Shown: positions 6,895 to 14,689, counted from the stretch's first letter. The stretch is DNA of 37,191 nucleotides from an uncultured Methylococcaceae bacterium (GCA_903911305.1 CAIWDB010000248.1:1-37191), one strand, 5' to 3'. Notes: generated by a model not told the origin, from the letters alone. Translations and numbers: made by a program.

Positions 6895-9528
6895 TCAAGC
6901 TTTATTCCTTTCCTCGACTTGTTGTTGAATAGCTTTTGCCATAATGCTTGAACCCACGCTTAGACTTTGGAAATCTTCACCCGTCAGTACAGTCAATTCG
7001 CAAGGGGTCAGGCAGCGGACTGTTGCGGTACGAATGCTGTCTTGCAACAGGGCGATTTCGCCAAAATGATCGCCTTCAGTCAATTCGCCCACTTTCTTGC
7101 CATTCTTCAACACTTCCAACCGACCCGTTTGTACGATATAGGCAGTGTCGCCGCGTTCGCCTTGGCGGATGACTTCGTCGCCGGGTTCAAAGTGGAGCTT
7201 TTGCAATCGTTCCGTGGCATCGGGTGTCAACACGGCAATGTCGGCACGGAATGGCACATCCAAGCACCAGTCAATCAAAATTCTTAAGTTGCGTTCCAAT
7301 CCCGGCAGGGCGGCGAGATTGGTCACACGGGACAGGAACCATGCCGGCGTGCCACCAAACGACAATGGCCCTAGGCGGCAGATTGAACGGCGACCCATGT
7401 TGTAGATTTTCAGCCAACGATCCTTGGGTTTGAAAGCATGGGTGGGGAATTCCTGCGAAGCCGCCCAAGCATTTTGGCCTACCGTCTTGCCCAGATCGAC
7501 ATAATCCGCCGTCGTGAGGAACTTCTTGTCCTCGTGTTGTTGCTTCATCGCCGTCACCCAAATGTGAGGACGGTCCTTAAACCTGAGTTCATCGTCAATG
7601 TCCAACGGCCAGCGGTAGGTTTGGTTGTCGATTTGCAAACTGGGCAACTTGAATGACGCATTGACCACCAGCCCCACGCTTTGTCGTTCGCCGTCAGCCA
7701 ATACAATCGCATCGCGGGTGATCGCGGTTATTTCTTTGTTCCTGCACAGGGTCACGCCTGATTTTTCCAATGCAAGATCGCGTTGGCTCTTTATCATGCT
7801 TTCAAAGCCACTGAAGGGTGCTTTGCTGTCTTCATACAGTAACACCTGCCAAGGGTGTTGTTTGAGTATCGGGTAGGATGTTTCCACCGTCTTCAACATT
7901 TCGCAAATTTCCACCGCAGTCGCGCAGGAACGTTGACCCGATCCAATCACCGCGAAATTCAACAGGCGTTTTCTTTCCGCTGGGTCATCGCTGGCTTCGG
8001 CGTTTTCCACGGAGTCCATGATCTGCTTGCGTATGTGCAAGGCATCGCCCACCGAGTCGATAGGGCTAGTATGAGCCATCATGCCCGGCAACCCAGTCAA
8101 ATTAGGGATTGGGAACAATGCCAGCACTAATTCATCGTAGGGAAGTTCGACGGAGCGGTCGTTTTGTAAAAGGGTGATGATTTTTGCATGGGTGTCCACA
8201 CGCGACACTTCCCCCAATTTAACCCGTGTATTGGGAAGTATTCGGCGTATCGGATTCACCACATTGCCGGGTTGCATCGTCCCCCCTATGACCTCTGGCA
8301 GCAAGGGATAAAACAACATATTCGGATGGGTATGGACGAGAGTTAAGTTCACTCGCGTGTATTGTCCGATCAATCGTTCGATCTTCATAGCAGCATGGAT
8401 GGCCGCCACGGTTCCGCCAATAATGACAATATTGGCTGATTTGTCTTTAGCTTCAGGCATGTGAAAATGTCCCGCACCGTTGAATAAAAGGGAAAGCATG
8501 ACTCCGTAATACAACGCATGAGCCATCCAACTCTCAGGCAGCAAAGCCGCGAAAAATAGAAATGCAAAAAAGAAGAATAGCGACAAAGGTCGCAGCATGA
8601 CCCCAACTGTGATCAATATACCGCAAGTGAACTCAACCAAAGCCATTAACAGGGTGAACGTGTCGGGTGCCGATGACATAATAGGCACATTAAACAAAGT
8701 CAGTATGCCCAAGGCTAGGTTGGGCTGGAAAACTTTGTAGACGACTGCCAGATACAATATGTTTAACCCGGCCAACACGCGCATGATGGCTTGTGCCCGC
8801 TGCCTAGGAATGGCAGCAAGTTGGGTTTGCAAGGGGAGCAAACCCGGCGTCACCGGCAATTGCACAAAATAATTGCCCGGGCCTTGCAACAATAGATAAA
8901 TGGCAACGCCCGCTAGCGCACTGGCATAAGCGAATAAATCTTGTTGGAACAAAACCAAGCCGAATAAAGCCAGTAACATAAGAGCCACCGACAAGATACG
9001 GACATAAATGCCAAGCAGAAAACCAAGCCCGAGCAAAAACTCTATCCAGCGCAAGCCTAGCAAGCTGGACCCATAAGCATTTAACTCCAAGTCAGGAGCG
9101 AAAAGGGTAGGGGATGCGAATTGTTGCACACCATGGCGGGGTTCAAAGCCAAGGGCTGATGAGATCAATACCCACGCCAAACAGAATCTGAGTATCGGTG
9201 AGACATAATCGCCATAGCTTCCCAAACGGGCTTGTAAATCGGGGAATAGGTCTTTTGCACCGGTAAAGCCCAAGCGTATCCAGCCTATCGCGAACAGGGC
9301 AAACGCCGAGATCATGCTGAGGTTTAAGAAAGATAGAGACGTATAGAGGGAAGGTTTTGGCTTCGCATTCCATTCAACGACTTGGTCGGGGGTTAAAATC
9401 CAGCGTTCATGTGCGATGCTAGTATCAGCCCACAGCAAAATAGCAAGCAAAGACAAGGCGGGTATTGCCCATGCCCGCCATCGCATGAGTAAGATCAAAA
9501 AGTGTCTCCGGTCAAGCCAAATTGGCAT
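6895..9528 (-). CDS. DoxX-like membrane domain + degenerate NDH-2-like domain + cyclic nucleotide-binding domain fusion
   Basis: This 877-residue protein has three parts. Residues about 1-355 hold eight or more hydrophobic helices resembling DoxX/SURF4-type proteins. Residues about 365-765 align with type II NADH dehydrogenase, including FYPLLPEVIGG, LPYDELVLA, the second nucleotide fold FAVIGSGQRSC, and MGRRSICRLG with FGGTPAWFLSRVTNL. Residues about 778-865 are a CAP-family cyclic nucleotide-binding domain with GEIALLQDSIRTATV, including the Glu and Arg that normally contact the cyclic phosphate. The usual FAD motifs are replaced: GGTVAA for GGGxAG, LVLALFP for LVLATG, and WVTAM for xxGDC. 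Flavin binding is therefore doubtful. The start at 9528 is set by AGGAG at 9537-9541, eight bases upstream; 19 further in-frame residues lie beyond it. First gene of the operon ending at 5398. Confidence 0.82.
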   Translation of the reverse strand: MPIWLDRRHFLILLMRWRAWAIPALSLLAILLWADTSIAHERWILTPDQVVEWNAKPKPSLYTSLSFLNLSMISAFALFAIGWIRLGFTGAKDLFPDLQARLGSYGDYVSPILRFCLAWVLISSALGFEPRHGVQQFASPTLFAPDLELNAYGSSLLGLRWIEFLLGLGFLLGIYVRILSVALMLLALFGLVLFQQDLFAYASALAGVAIYLLLQGPGNYFVQLPVTPGLLPLQTQLAAIPRQRAQAIMRVLAGLNILYLAVVYKVFQPNLALGILTLFNVPIMSSAPDTFTLLMALVEFTCGILITVGVMLRPLSLFFFFAFLFFAALLPESWMAHALYYGVMLSLLFNGAGHFHMPEAKDKSANIVIIGGTVAAIHAAMKIERLIGQYTRVNLTLVHTHPNMLFYPLLPEVIGGTMQPGNVVNPIRRILPNTRVKLGEVSRVDTHAKIITLLQNDRSVELPYDELVLALFPIPNLTGLPGMMAHTSPIDSVGDALHIRKQIMDSVENAEASDDPAERKRLLNFAVIGSGQRSCATAVEICEMLKTVETSYPILKQHPWQVLLYEDSKAPFSGFESMIKSQRDLALEKSGVTLCRNKEITAITRDAIVLADGERQSVGLVVNASFKLPSLQIDNQTYRWPLDIDDELRFKDRPHIWVTAMKQQHEDKKFLTTADYVDLGKTVGQNAWAASQEFPTHAFKPKDRWLKIYNMGRRSICRLGPLSFGGTPAWFLSRVTNLAALPGLERNLRILIDWCLDVPFRADIAVLTPDATERLQKLHFEPGDEVIRQGERGDTAYIVQTGRLEVLKNGKKVGELTEGDHFGEIALLQDSIRTATVRCLTPCELTVLTGEDFQSLSVGSSIMAKAIQQQVEERNKA

Positions 9529-9674
9529 ATTCTTCACTCCTGTTGGTTTTTTTCTTATGGACTCTGAAGAAAGACAAGGGTTCATTTAGGATTGGAATAT
9601 TAAAATCTTGGTGAATTGTGTCAATTCAATCGACTGATTCTATCATGCTTTGTATCATTTTCACTGACCTATAA

Positions 9675-9716
9675 AAGGCTTGCCCTGCCTGTACGCGCAC
9701 TCGCAAGGCAAGCCTT
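9675..9716. repeat. inverted repeat between divergent genes
   Basis: The arms AAGGCTTGCC (9675-9684) and GGCAAGCCTT (9707-9716) are perfect 10-base complements around a 22-base loop. The element sits in the 302-base gap between the divergent DoxX/NDH-2-like gene and mtnB, where both promoters should lie. It cannot terminate either gene. It could be an operator, a leader structure for mtnB, or a dispersed repeat. The rest of the gap shows nothing else I can name. Confidence 0.6.
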
Positions 9717-9830
9717 GCACTCCCGCATCACTTTTATCGCACCCAGCGACGCCTAACAATTGAGCCAAACAGCCTCACGGTCTACAATCATAACCAAGCC
9801 AACGAAAACCAATCAACGGAGAACACCGTT

Positions 9831-10454
9831 ATGCCTATCACCCAAGAGTTTGAAGCCCGTGCCGCCGAATTGATCGAAGCGGGACGGTTTATCCATGCCC
9901 GTGGTTGGGCGCCAGCCACCAGTGGCAATTTTTCCGCACGCTTATCGGATGGCAGCATTGCCATTACCGTGTCCGGGAAAAACAAAGGGGCGTTGACATT
10001 GGACGACATCATGCGGGTTGACGAAGCAGGCCGTCCGCTGGATGATAAGAAACCCTCTGCTGAAACCCTATTACATACCTCGCTCTATCGGCGTTATGCC
10101 TGGATAAAGTCTATATTGCACCCGCATTCCCCTAATTCATCACTTGTTTCCAAATTATTCGCCCATGAGGTGGTACTGGAAGACAACGAATTGTTAAAGG
10201 CGATGGAAGGTGTGAATACCCACGAAAAACGTGTTGTGGTGCCTATTTTCCCTAATGACCAAAATATTCCCCATTTATCGTTAAGAGTGGATGAATACAT
10301 CGAAATGCACGGCGACGACATTTACGGTTACATCATTGCCGGTCATGGGTTCTATACTTGGGGTATGTCAGTTGAACACGCCTTGCGGCATGTTGAAGCA
10401 TTGGAGCATTTGTTTGACATAGAATTGCGCTTGCACGGGTTAAAAAATAGATAA
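9831..10454 (+). CDS. mtnB: methylthioribulose-1-phosphate dehydratase MtnB
   Basis: MtnB removes water from 5-methylthioribulose-1-phosphate in the methionine salvage pathway and is a zinc enzyme of the class II aldolase/adducin fold. The 207-residue product shows the expected blocks: WAPATSGNFSARL (residues 26-38), PSAETLLH (E78, likely catalytic acid), zinc ligands H97 and H99 in ILHPHSPNS, and the third ligand H172 in IAGHGFYTWG. A good ribosome site (GGAG at 9818-9821, nine bases upstream) supports the start. No mtnA, mtnC, mtnD or mtnK lies in the window; instead the next gene, 3 bases away, is a succinate dehydrogenase iron-sulfur subunit. Confidence 0.93.
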   Translation: MPITQEFEARAAELIEAGRFIHARGWAPATSGNFSARLSDGSIAITVSGKNKGALTLDDIMRVDEAGRPLDDKKPSAETLLHTSLYRRYAWIKSILHPHSPNSSLVSKLFAHEVVLEDNELLKAMEGVNTHEKRVVVPIFPNDQNIPHLSLRVDEYIEMHGDDIYGYIIAGHGFYTWGMSVEHALRHVEALEHLFDIELRLHGLKNR

Positions 10455-10457
10455 GCG

Positions 10458-11243
10458 ATGGTTATGAAAGTCAAATTAAAAATATGGCGACAACCCAACC
10501 AAAACGCCAAGGGAGGGTTTAAAAACTATGCGCTTGATCATGTCGTCGCCGAAATGTCATTTTTGGAAATGATGGAGACCTTGAATGCGCAATTGATCAA
10601 AAAGGGTGAAGACCCGGTGGCATTCGATCATGATTGCCACGAAGGCATTTGCGGCATGTGTAGCATGCATATCAATGGTCGTCCACATGGCCCTTTGCAG
10701 ACTACGACCTGCCAGTTATATATGCGGTCATTCAAGGATGGACAGACTATCGTGGTGGAGCCATGGCGGGCTAGGGCCTTCCCGGTGATTAAAGATTTGA
10801 TCGTCAATCGTTCCGCATTCGACCGGATTCTCCAAGCCGGAGGATATATTTCCGTCAATACTGGCGGTGCGCCCGATGCCAATGCCATTCCCGTCCCCAA
10901 AAAAATCGCTGACGAAGCCTTCAATTCCGCCATGTGCATAGGCTGCGGCGCTTGTGTGGCGGCGTGTAAAAATGCCTCGGCGATGTTGTTTGTCGGCGCA
11001 AAAGTCTCCCATCTTTCCCTGTTGCCGCAAGGCCGGCCAGAACGCAAGGAACGGGTGGAAAGCATGGTCGCCCAAATGGACAAGGAGGGTTTCGGTGCCT
11101 GTTCCAATACCGGCGCCTGTGAAGCCGAATGCCCCAAAGGAATTAAAATCACCAACATCGCCCGGCTAAACCGGGAGTATATCGCAGCCATGTTAACCTC
11201 CTATGAGGTTGATGTCGGCGGCGCAGATCATGAACATGAATGA
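10458..11243 (+). CDS. sdhB: succinate dehydrogenase/fumarate reductase iron-sulfur subunit
   Basis: The 261-residue protein carries all three clusters of SdhB/FrdB. The [2Fe-2S] cysteines are C60, C65, C68 and C85. C160, C163, C166 and C225 should bind [4Fe-4S]; C170, C215 and C221 should bind [3Fe-4S]. The C215/C221/C225 spacing (6 and 4) equals that of E. coli SdhB. The long loop between C68 and C85 and the block [20 protein letters not shown] point to the subfamily found in non-classical (B-type-like) complexes rather than the E. coli enzyme. No flavoprotein or membrane-anchor gene is beside it. It starts 3 bases after mtnB, so it is probably co-transcribed. M3 is an alternative start. 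Confidence 0.92.
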   Translation: MVMKVKLKIWRQPNQNAKGGFKNYALDHVVAEMSFLEMMETLNAQLIKKGEDPVAFDHDCHEGICGMCSMHINGRPHGPLQTTTCQLYMRSFKDGQTIVVEPWRARAFPVIKDLIVNRSAFDRILQAGGYISVNTGGAPDANAIPVPKKIADEAFNSAMCIGCGACVAACKNASAMLFVGAKVSHLSLLPQGRPERKERVESMVAQMDKEGFGACSNTGACEAECPKGIKITNIARLNREYIAAMLTSYEVDVGGADHEHE

Positions 11244-11314
11244 CCTAACCATCCTACAATATGGAATTTTCTCAGTAATCAAAATAATCAAACCATGGCA
11301 TACGAAAGATTGAC

Positions 11315-11473
11315 ATCGTTCCCACGGTCTCCGTCACTGCCATTAAGTTAAGGCAAAAGCTGGTAGCCCGGATGTAGCCGCTTTGCGGCGTAATCCGGGA
11401 CCGTATTCCGCTTCGCTTCATACGGGCTACATTTCTTAACTTAATGGCAGTGACGCGGAGCGTGGGAACGATC
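11315..11473. repeat. 159-bp nested inverted-repeat (MITE-like) element
   Basis: The left arm (11315-11352), which begins ATCGTTCCCACG, and the right arm (about 11436-11473), which ends CGTGGGAACGAT, are nearly exact reverse complements over about 38 bases with a few mismatches. Between them lies a second inverted pair: GTAGCCCGG near 11373 opposite the ACGGGCTAC at 11422-11430, with a small CCGCTTTGCGG hairpin. No coding capacity is present. It occupies most of the 291-base gap after sdhB and could also fold as a terminator-like structure. The arm sequence GTTCCCACG recurs at about 12317 and 12405. Confidence 0.75.
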
Positions 11474-11534
11474 AAAAATGACCACTTATCCAAGTTAGAG
11501 CTTGGGGACGAAAACAAGAGAGATGATTTGAAAA

Positions 11535-12122
11535 ATGCATAATCTACCCGTACCAAACGGAAGCCAAATAGAGAAAAGCTACACCACACAAGGCTATAGC
11601 ATTCAGTGGAAGAATCCTGACAATTTGCTATCTCGGTATGGTAGTGTGGCATTCATGCTATTTTGGCTGGGCGGATGGTCTATTGGTGAAACCACCACGG
11701 CCCAAAAACTCTGGACTGAATTTCAACAAGGAAAACCACTGGTATCCTTTGAAATTATATGGCTTGGAGGGTGGACAGTCGCTGGCTTGTCTGCCTTGTC
11801 TTATATATATCCCTTTCTCAGAGATGCAGGCACTACTCAATTAGTGCTTGGCAATTATGAACTGACTTATAATCCCGGTAGGCAGCCGACTACCGAATTT
11901 CTGCTAAACAAAACTAAGCAAGTAGGCAATTCTTTCATATATACTGGCGGCAACAACATAACAGCGAAAAAACAAGACATTAGCAATCTTCAGTTGATTT
12001 ACATAGGCGAGAGGCTTCGACTGAGCTTTGACATTGGCGCACAACGAATAGAAGTTGGGGAATATCTAACCGAGCCGGAAAAAGAATGGCTGCATAAGAC
12101 CATCGAAAACTGGTTATCCTAA
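11535..12122 (+). CDS. hypothetical two-helix membrane protein
   Basis: I do not recognise a named family. The 195-residue product has a short polar N terminus, two hydrophobic segments (about 37-50, SVAFMLFWLGGWSIG, and about 73-92, IIWLGGWTVAGLSALSYIYP) with a short linker, and a C-terminal soluble domain rich in beta strands (about 95-195). The topology, two closely spaced helices followed by a strand-rich domain with LVLGNYELTYNPG and ISNLQLIYIGERLRLSFDIG, resembles small bacterial PH-like membrane proteins. Repeats flank it on both sides. Coding is supported by its length, codon pattern and lack of a competing frame. Confidence 0.7.
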   Translation: MHNLPVPNGSQIEKSYTTQGYSIQWKNPDNLLSRYGSVAFMLFWLGGWSIGETTTAQKLWTEFQQGKPLVSFEIIWLGGWTVAGLSALSYIYPFLRDAGTTQLVLGNYELTYNPGRQPTTEFLLNKTKQVGNSFIYTGGNNITAKKQDISNLQLIYIGERLRLSFDIGAQRIEVGEYLTEPEKEWLHKTIENWLS

Positions 12123-12425
12123 ATCCAACGCAAAGGCGCAATCGTAGGGAGCAATAGCGGCTTCGCCGCGTATTGCGCCGAATGCAAGACCTCACCGATC
12201 TGGATTTTGAGTGAGCAAATAACCCATTAATGAACATCGAATCGCCATACTCAATTGGTGTGGCATTGCATCGACCAGTTTAATATTTGAACTGGTTCCC
12301 AATCTCCGGTTTTCTGGTTCCCACGCTCCCGCGTGGGAACCCGGTTCGACCGCTCTGCGGTCATGCGGCGCAGGAGCGCCGCTGTCTGCATTCCCGCGCG
12401 GGAACGTGGGAACGAGATCGTGGCT
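12123..12425. repeat. repeat-rich intergenic region
   Basis: No gene is visible in these 303 bases. At about 12145-12180 there is a copy of the palindromic family with the core GCAATAGCGGC-TTCG-CCGCGTATTGC. From about 12312 to 12418 lies another composite: GGTTCCCACG and CGTGGGAACC arms, then the hairpins GACCGCTCTGCGGTC and GCGGCGCAGGAGCGCCGC, then GCGCGGGAACGTGGGAACG. The second composite ends just before the stop of the PIN/DUF2283 chimera. Confidence 0.7.
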
Positions 12426-12734
12426 TTATTTTACAGATTGCTTCAATTGCATCAGCTTGGCCTGAGTGCTTTCTAAAATATAATCACGCAAGAACGTGCT
12501 GGCTTTTAATATCTCAATTCCAATCAAATCGCCATCGGCATTAAACTCCGCCGTGATGTTAGGGCTTAATTTCATACTTTCCGTTTCATCTTCCCCGTAG
12601 GCACGAATTTCCCTCGCTACAGGTTCTGGCACATAAATCGAAGCAGCCGCCTCTTGCAATAACCCCAAAAGCCCTGCCTCGGCTAAATGGATCAACGGCG
12701 AGGTGTTGACCACTAAAATTGAGGGTTCCTTCAT
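12426..12734 (-). CDS. chimeric ORF: truncated PIN toxin (DUF3368-like) joined to DUF2283 C-terminus
   Basis: Residues 1-47 are the start of a VapC-like PIN toxin: ILVVNTSPLIHLAEAGLLGL with the first catalytic aspartate position replaced by Asn (VVNTSPL is typical of the DUF3368 group), then VPEPVAREIRAYGE. From residue about 48 the protein becomes a DUF2283 domain: ETESMKLSPNITAEFNADGD followed by LIGIEILKAS. The remaining acidic residues of the PIN active site are absent, so toxin activity should be lost. The nucleotide stretch 12550-12600 is clearly homologous to 14579-14640, where a DUF2283 fragment has its own start. The ATG overlaps the stop of the upstream antitoxin gene by 4 bases, so the 5' end is that of an ordinary toxin-antitoxin pair. 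Confidence 0.75.
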   Translation of the reverse strand: MKEPSILVVNTSPLIHLAEAGLLGLLQEAAASIYVPEPVAREIRAYGEDETESMKLSPNITAEFNADGDLIGIEILKASTFLRDYILESTQAKLMQLKQSVK

Positions 12735-12994
12735 GCGGAATCATTCCTCAAGCCTAGCTCCCGCGCCAAACTGTCATCGTCCATCACAAACACATCCATG
12801 TTTTCACGCGCCAAGGCACGGATAAAATCACGCCGGTTGAGTCCAGCCAATTCGGCCGCCCGCTCCTGAGACATGGCTCCTTGCTGATACCAATGCATCG
12901 CAGCCGCCAGCTTCATTTCACGAACAAATTCTGTGGGCGAACGCCGCAAAGCAGAAAACGAAGAATCTGGAACCGTTATGTTTAAAGCAGCCAT
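12731..12994 (-). CDS. UPF0175-family antitoxin
   Basis: The 87-residue product fits UPF0175: N-terminal strand MAALNITVPDSSF, then a helical region FVREMKLAAAMHWYQQGAMS with QERAAELAGLNRRDFIRALA forming a helix-turn-helix-like unit, and a C-terminal tail (MDVFVMDDDSLARELG). UPF0175 proteins are commonly encoded just before DUF3368 PIN toxins and act as their antitoxins. That pairing holds here by a 4-base ATGA overlap, although the toxin half has been replaced. The gene itself appears intact. Confidence 0.85.
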   Translation of the reverse strand: MAALNITVPDSSFSALRRSPTEFVREMKLAAAMHWYQQGAMSQERAAELAGLNRRDFIRALARENMDVFVMDDDSLARELGLRNDSA

Positions 12995-13006
12995 ATTTGA
13001 CTCCTA

Positions 13007-13115
13007 ATGTTGGGCGATGAATCGTAATATCTCAATTTTGGAAATCACCGCTTCACAGGTTAACAAAGGCAGCGTAATGTTAACAAGTTTACGCACAGCC
13101 CATTCGAGGTTACTA
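13007..13115 (-). pseudogene. fragment of a PIN-domain (VapC-like) gene
   Basis: The frame reads WAVRKLVNITLPLLTCEAVI, matching the second helix and strand of many PIN toxins, where the usual text is (H)xWAVEQL...PLLTCEAV followed by catalytic E. No start, no first aspartate and no downstream half are present. The fragment lies between the MITE-like element and the UPF0175 gene and is readable only as a tail of the interrupted beta-propeller frame. Short fragment, so moderate certainty. Confidence 0.5.
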
Positions 13116-13126
13116 AAGTTATTCTC

Positions 13127-13296
13127 GTCGTTCCGGCAGGGAGCGCCAGAACCTAGGCTCCATGGATGGCAGGGTTTTGATGCATCCTTGCAATCTGGAT
13201 GCATAAGGGACAATCCTTGTCCCTCACCCTTCGGGCAGCAAAGCTGTGCAAATCGGCCATCCTGCCGATTTGTCCGGCATTCCCTGCCGAAATGAC
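13127..13296. mobile_element. 170-bp MITE-like element with terminal inverted repeats
   Basis: The left end GTCGTTCCGGCAGGGAGCGC and the reverse complement of the right end GTCATTTCGGCAGGGAATGC match at most positions. Internally there are three hairpins: ATGCATCC/GGATGCAT (13180-13204), GGGACAA/TTGTCCC (about 13208-13224), and AAATCGGC/GCCGATTT (about 13250-13271). No protein is encoded. It interrupts the gene fragment at 13297-13603 in such a way that the frame runs on into the element. Related ends occur near 5352 and 21333. Confidence 0.7.
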
Positions 13297-13603
13297 GGTT
13301 TAATTGATTGGCATTGCCCAATGCCTCCCGCTTTTTAGGTTTAGTCATTGTCAACAAAGCTTCATCGGGTTTGAGGAATAAGGCATAACCCGGCCCTCGG
13401 GCGATGAACTTCACTTCCTCGGCAGTCTTCCCTTGATTGGCTTCAAAGCTCAACGGCAACTTGCCATAATCCGCAACCAAGCGGGCTTGCTCGGCGGGTT
13501 TGCCAGTGGGTTGGGGAGGTTGCGGCATGGCTGCATAGGCAAGGTGGGAAATCAGGCAAAGCAACGCCCAAACGACGAAAACGGAAAGTCTTGTTGATGA
13601 CAT
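13297..13603 (-). pseudogene. N-terminal fragment of a secreted SBBP-type beta-propeller protein
   Basis: Starting at the ATG at 13603 (AAGGG about seven bases upstream) the frame encodes a signal peptide (LSVFVVWALLCLISHLAYAA) and then VADYGKLPLSFEANQGK followed by VKFIARGPGYALFLKPDEA, the characteristic first block of large SBBP/DUF7948 surface proteins. Those proteins usually run for many hundreds of residues. Here the homology stops after about 100 residues, where the MITE-like element begins (LNRHFGRE is already element sequence), and nothing of the propeller remains downstream. It is a truncated relic with an intact start. Confidence 0.75.
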
Positions 13604-13841
13604 GATGAAACCCTTGAGAGTCTGATAATCTTCCTTTCGGCAAGCTGAGTGCCTCATGCCGATTATAGCCATAACTTGGAAAAGGATAAATCATCATTTC
13701 TGGTTCCCTCTCACCGAAGTTTTGGAATCAGCCTGCGATTCACCCACTTACCTGCCTTCATTGGCCCAATCAAGCCCGCGTAGGGCGGAAATAGGGACGG
13801 GTTACACCGAATGATATTGGTCGATTATTGGCATTCGGGGA

Positions 13842-14177
13842 TCACATCCCAAGGTGCAAACGAATAGCCCTCTCTATCTGCGCCATCAAACCGGCACCAA
13901 TCCGACCGCAAGGCTGACTGCTCAAACGCTGCTTTGAGATCGTGCGGATTTGTTGGGCTTGTGCTTTGGACGGTTTAGGCAAGCCACTGTCACCCGCTGC
14001 CAGAAAAACCTCGAAAGGGTAAACATGTTCGATATTTGAGGTAATTGGTACGATGGTGACTGTATCAGATGCACGATTATTGCGGTCGTTGCTAACAATC
14101 AAAACGGGGCGGCGTTTCGCAATCTCCGAACCCAACGTAGGGTCGAGATTGGCATAGTAAATATCACCACGTTTCAT
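13842..14177 (-). CDS. MazF/PemK-family endoribonuclease toxin
   Basis: The 111-residue protein has the MazF signatures: MKRGDIYYANLDPTLGSEI (residues 1-19), KRRPVLIVSNDRNN, the catalytic region TVTIVPITSN, PFEVFL, and the LPKPSKAQAQQIRTISKQRL block. MazF toxins cleave mRNA at short motifs to slow growth. It starts inside the 3' end of the upstream antitoxin gene (14-base overlap), the normal arrangement for co-translated pairs. Family assignment is strong. It appears intact in an otherwise decayed region. Confidence 0.92.
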   Translation of the reverse strand: MKRGDIYYANLDPTLGSEIAKRRPVLIVSNDRNNRASDTVTIVPITSNIEHVYPFEVFLAAGDSGLPKPSKAQAQQIRTISKQRLSSQPCGRIGAGLMAQIERAIRLHLGM

Positions 14178-14400
14178 CGCTCAATCCATCCGCTATGGCA
14201 CATTCCCAAGTGGAGTCGGTTTCGCTGTTGGCGTTTCGATAAGCCGCCTCCAACTCTTCGTCGCTAGGCAAAAGTTGATCGGTTGACTCTATGGGTTCAA
14301 CTAGCGTCACAATCGCCCGGTAACATCCATCCAATTGTATGGGATGTCTGAACTTGACTATACCTTGTTTGCTTACTTCAGCTTCTATTGCTTGCATCAT
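14164..14400 (-). CDS. putative antitoxin partner of MazF
   Basis: I start at the ATG at 14400 because a GGAG lies six bases upstream, and because the 25 readable residues before it come from repeat sequence. The 78-residue product begins MMQAIEAEVSKQGIVKFRHP and RAIVTLVEP, a short strand-rich fold like small AbrB/DUF104-type antitoxins, followed by an acidic C-terminal tail (SDEELEAAYRNANSETDSTW) suited to wrapping a toxin. No known DNA-binding motif is obvious. Function is inferred from its overlap with mazF. Confidence 0.7.
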   Translation of the reverse strand: MMQAIEAEVSKQGIVKFRHPIQLDGCYRAIVTLVEPIESTDQLLPSDEELEAAYRNANSETDSTWECAIADGLSDETW

Positions 14401-14401
14401 A

Positions 14402-14689
14402 TTAGACTCCGAGTAAATTCGATATGAATAGAGCCGTAGGGCGCAATAGTGGCTTTGCCGCGTATTGCGCCGCATGTATCGGTGAGGCGTGTAACCATTC
14501 GTCGCAATACGGCTTACGCCTCGCGCCTACAACCCAAGTTATTGCGGTTACACCAACCAATCCAACATCGGCATTAGGTTCCGCTGTAATATTAGGGCTT
14601 AATTCCATGCTTTCCGTTTCAACCTCATCGGTTAGGCTTAAGTGAATGATGTCTTGCTCCGGGAAGTAATGCATTATTGGGTTATTCAT
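14402..14689 (-). pseudogene. DUF2283-domain gene interrupted by a palindromic repeat
   Basis: Residues 1-47 are a DUF2283 start: MHYFPEQDIIHLSLTDEVET followed by ESMELSPNITAEPNAD and LVGV. The frame then enters repeat DNA near 14530; everything after VVGARRKP is translated repeat. The intact domain would continue with an IEILxAS strand as in the chimera at 12426. The gene therefore lost its last third. It lies immediately upstream of the MazF pair. Confidence 0.65.
14436..14530. repeat. 95-bp palindromic repeat element
   Basis: It begins GTAGGGCGCAATA and ends TCGCGCCTAC. It has an inner perfect-looking hairpin GGCGCAATAG..., loop GGCTTTGCCG, ...CGTATTGCGCC, followed by a related second half GTCGCAATACGG-CTTACGCC. 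It interrupts the DUF2283 gene. Other copies of the inner hairpin lie at about 12145, 32590, 34612 (GGCGGAATA variant) and 34670. Confidence 0.75.

Noticed and set aside
9675-9716. Terminator for the DoxX/NDH-2-like gene
   Set aside because: The inverted repeat lies upstream of both divergent genes, so it cannot terminate either.
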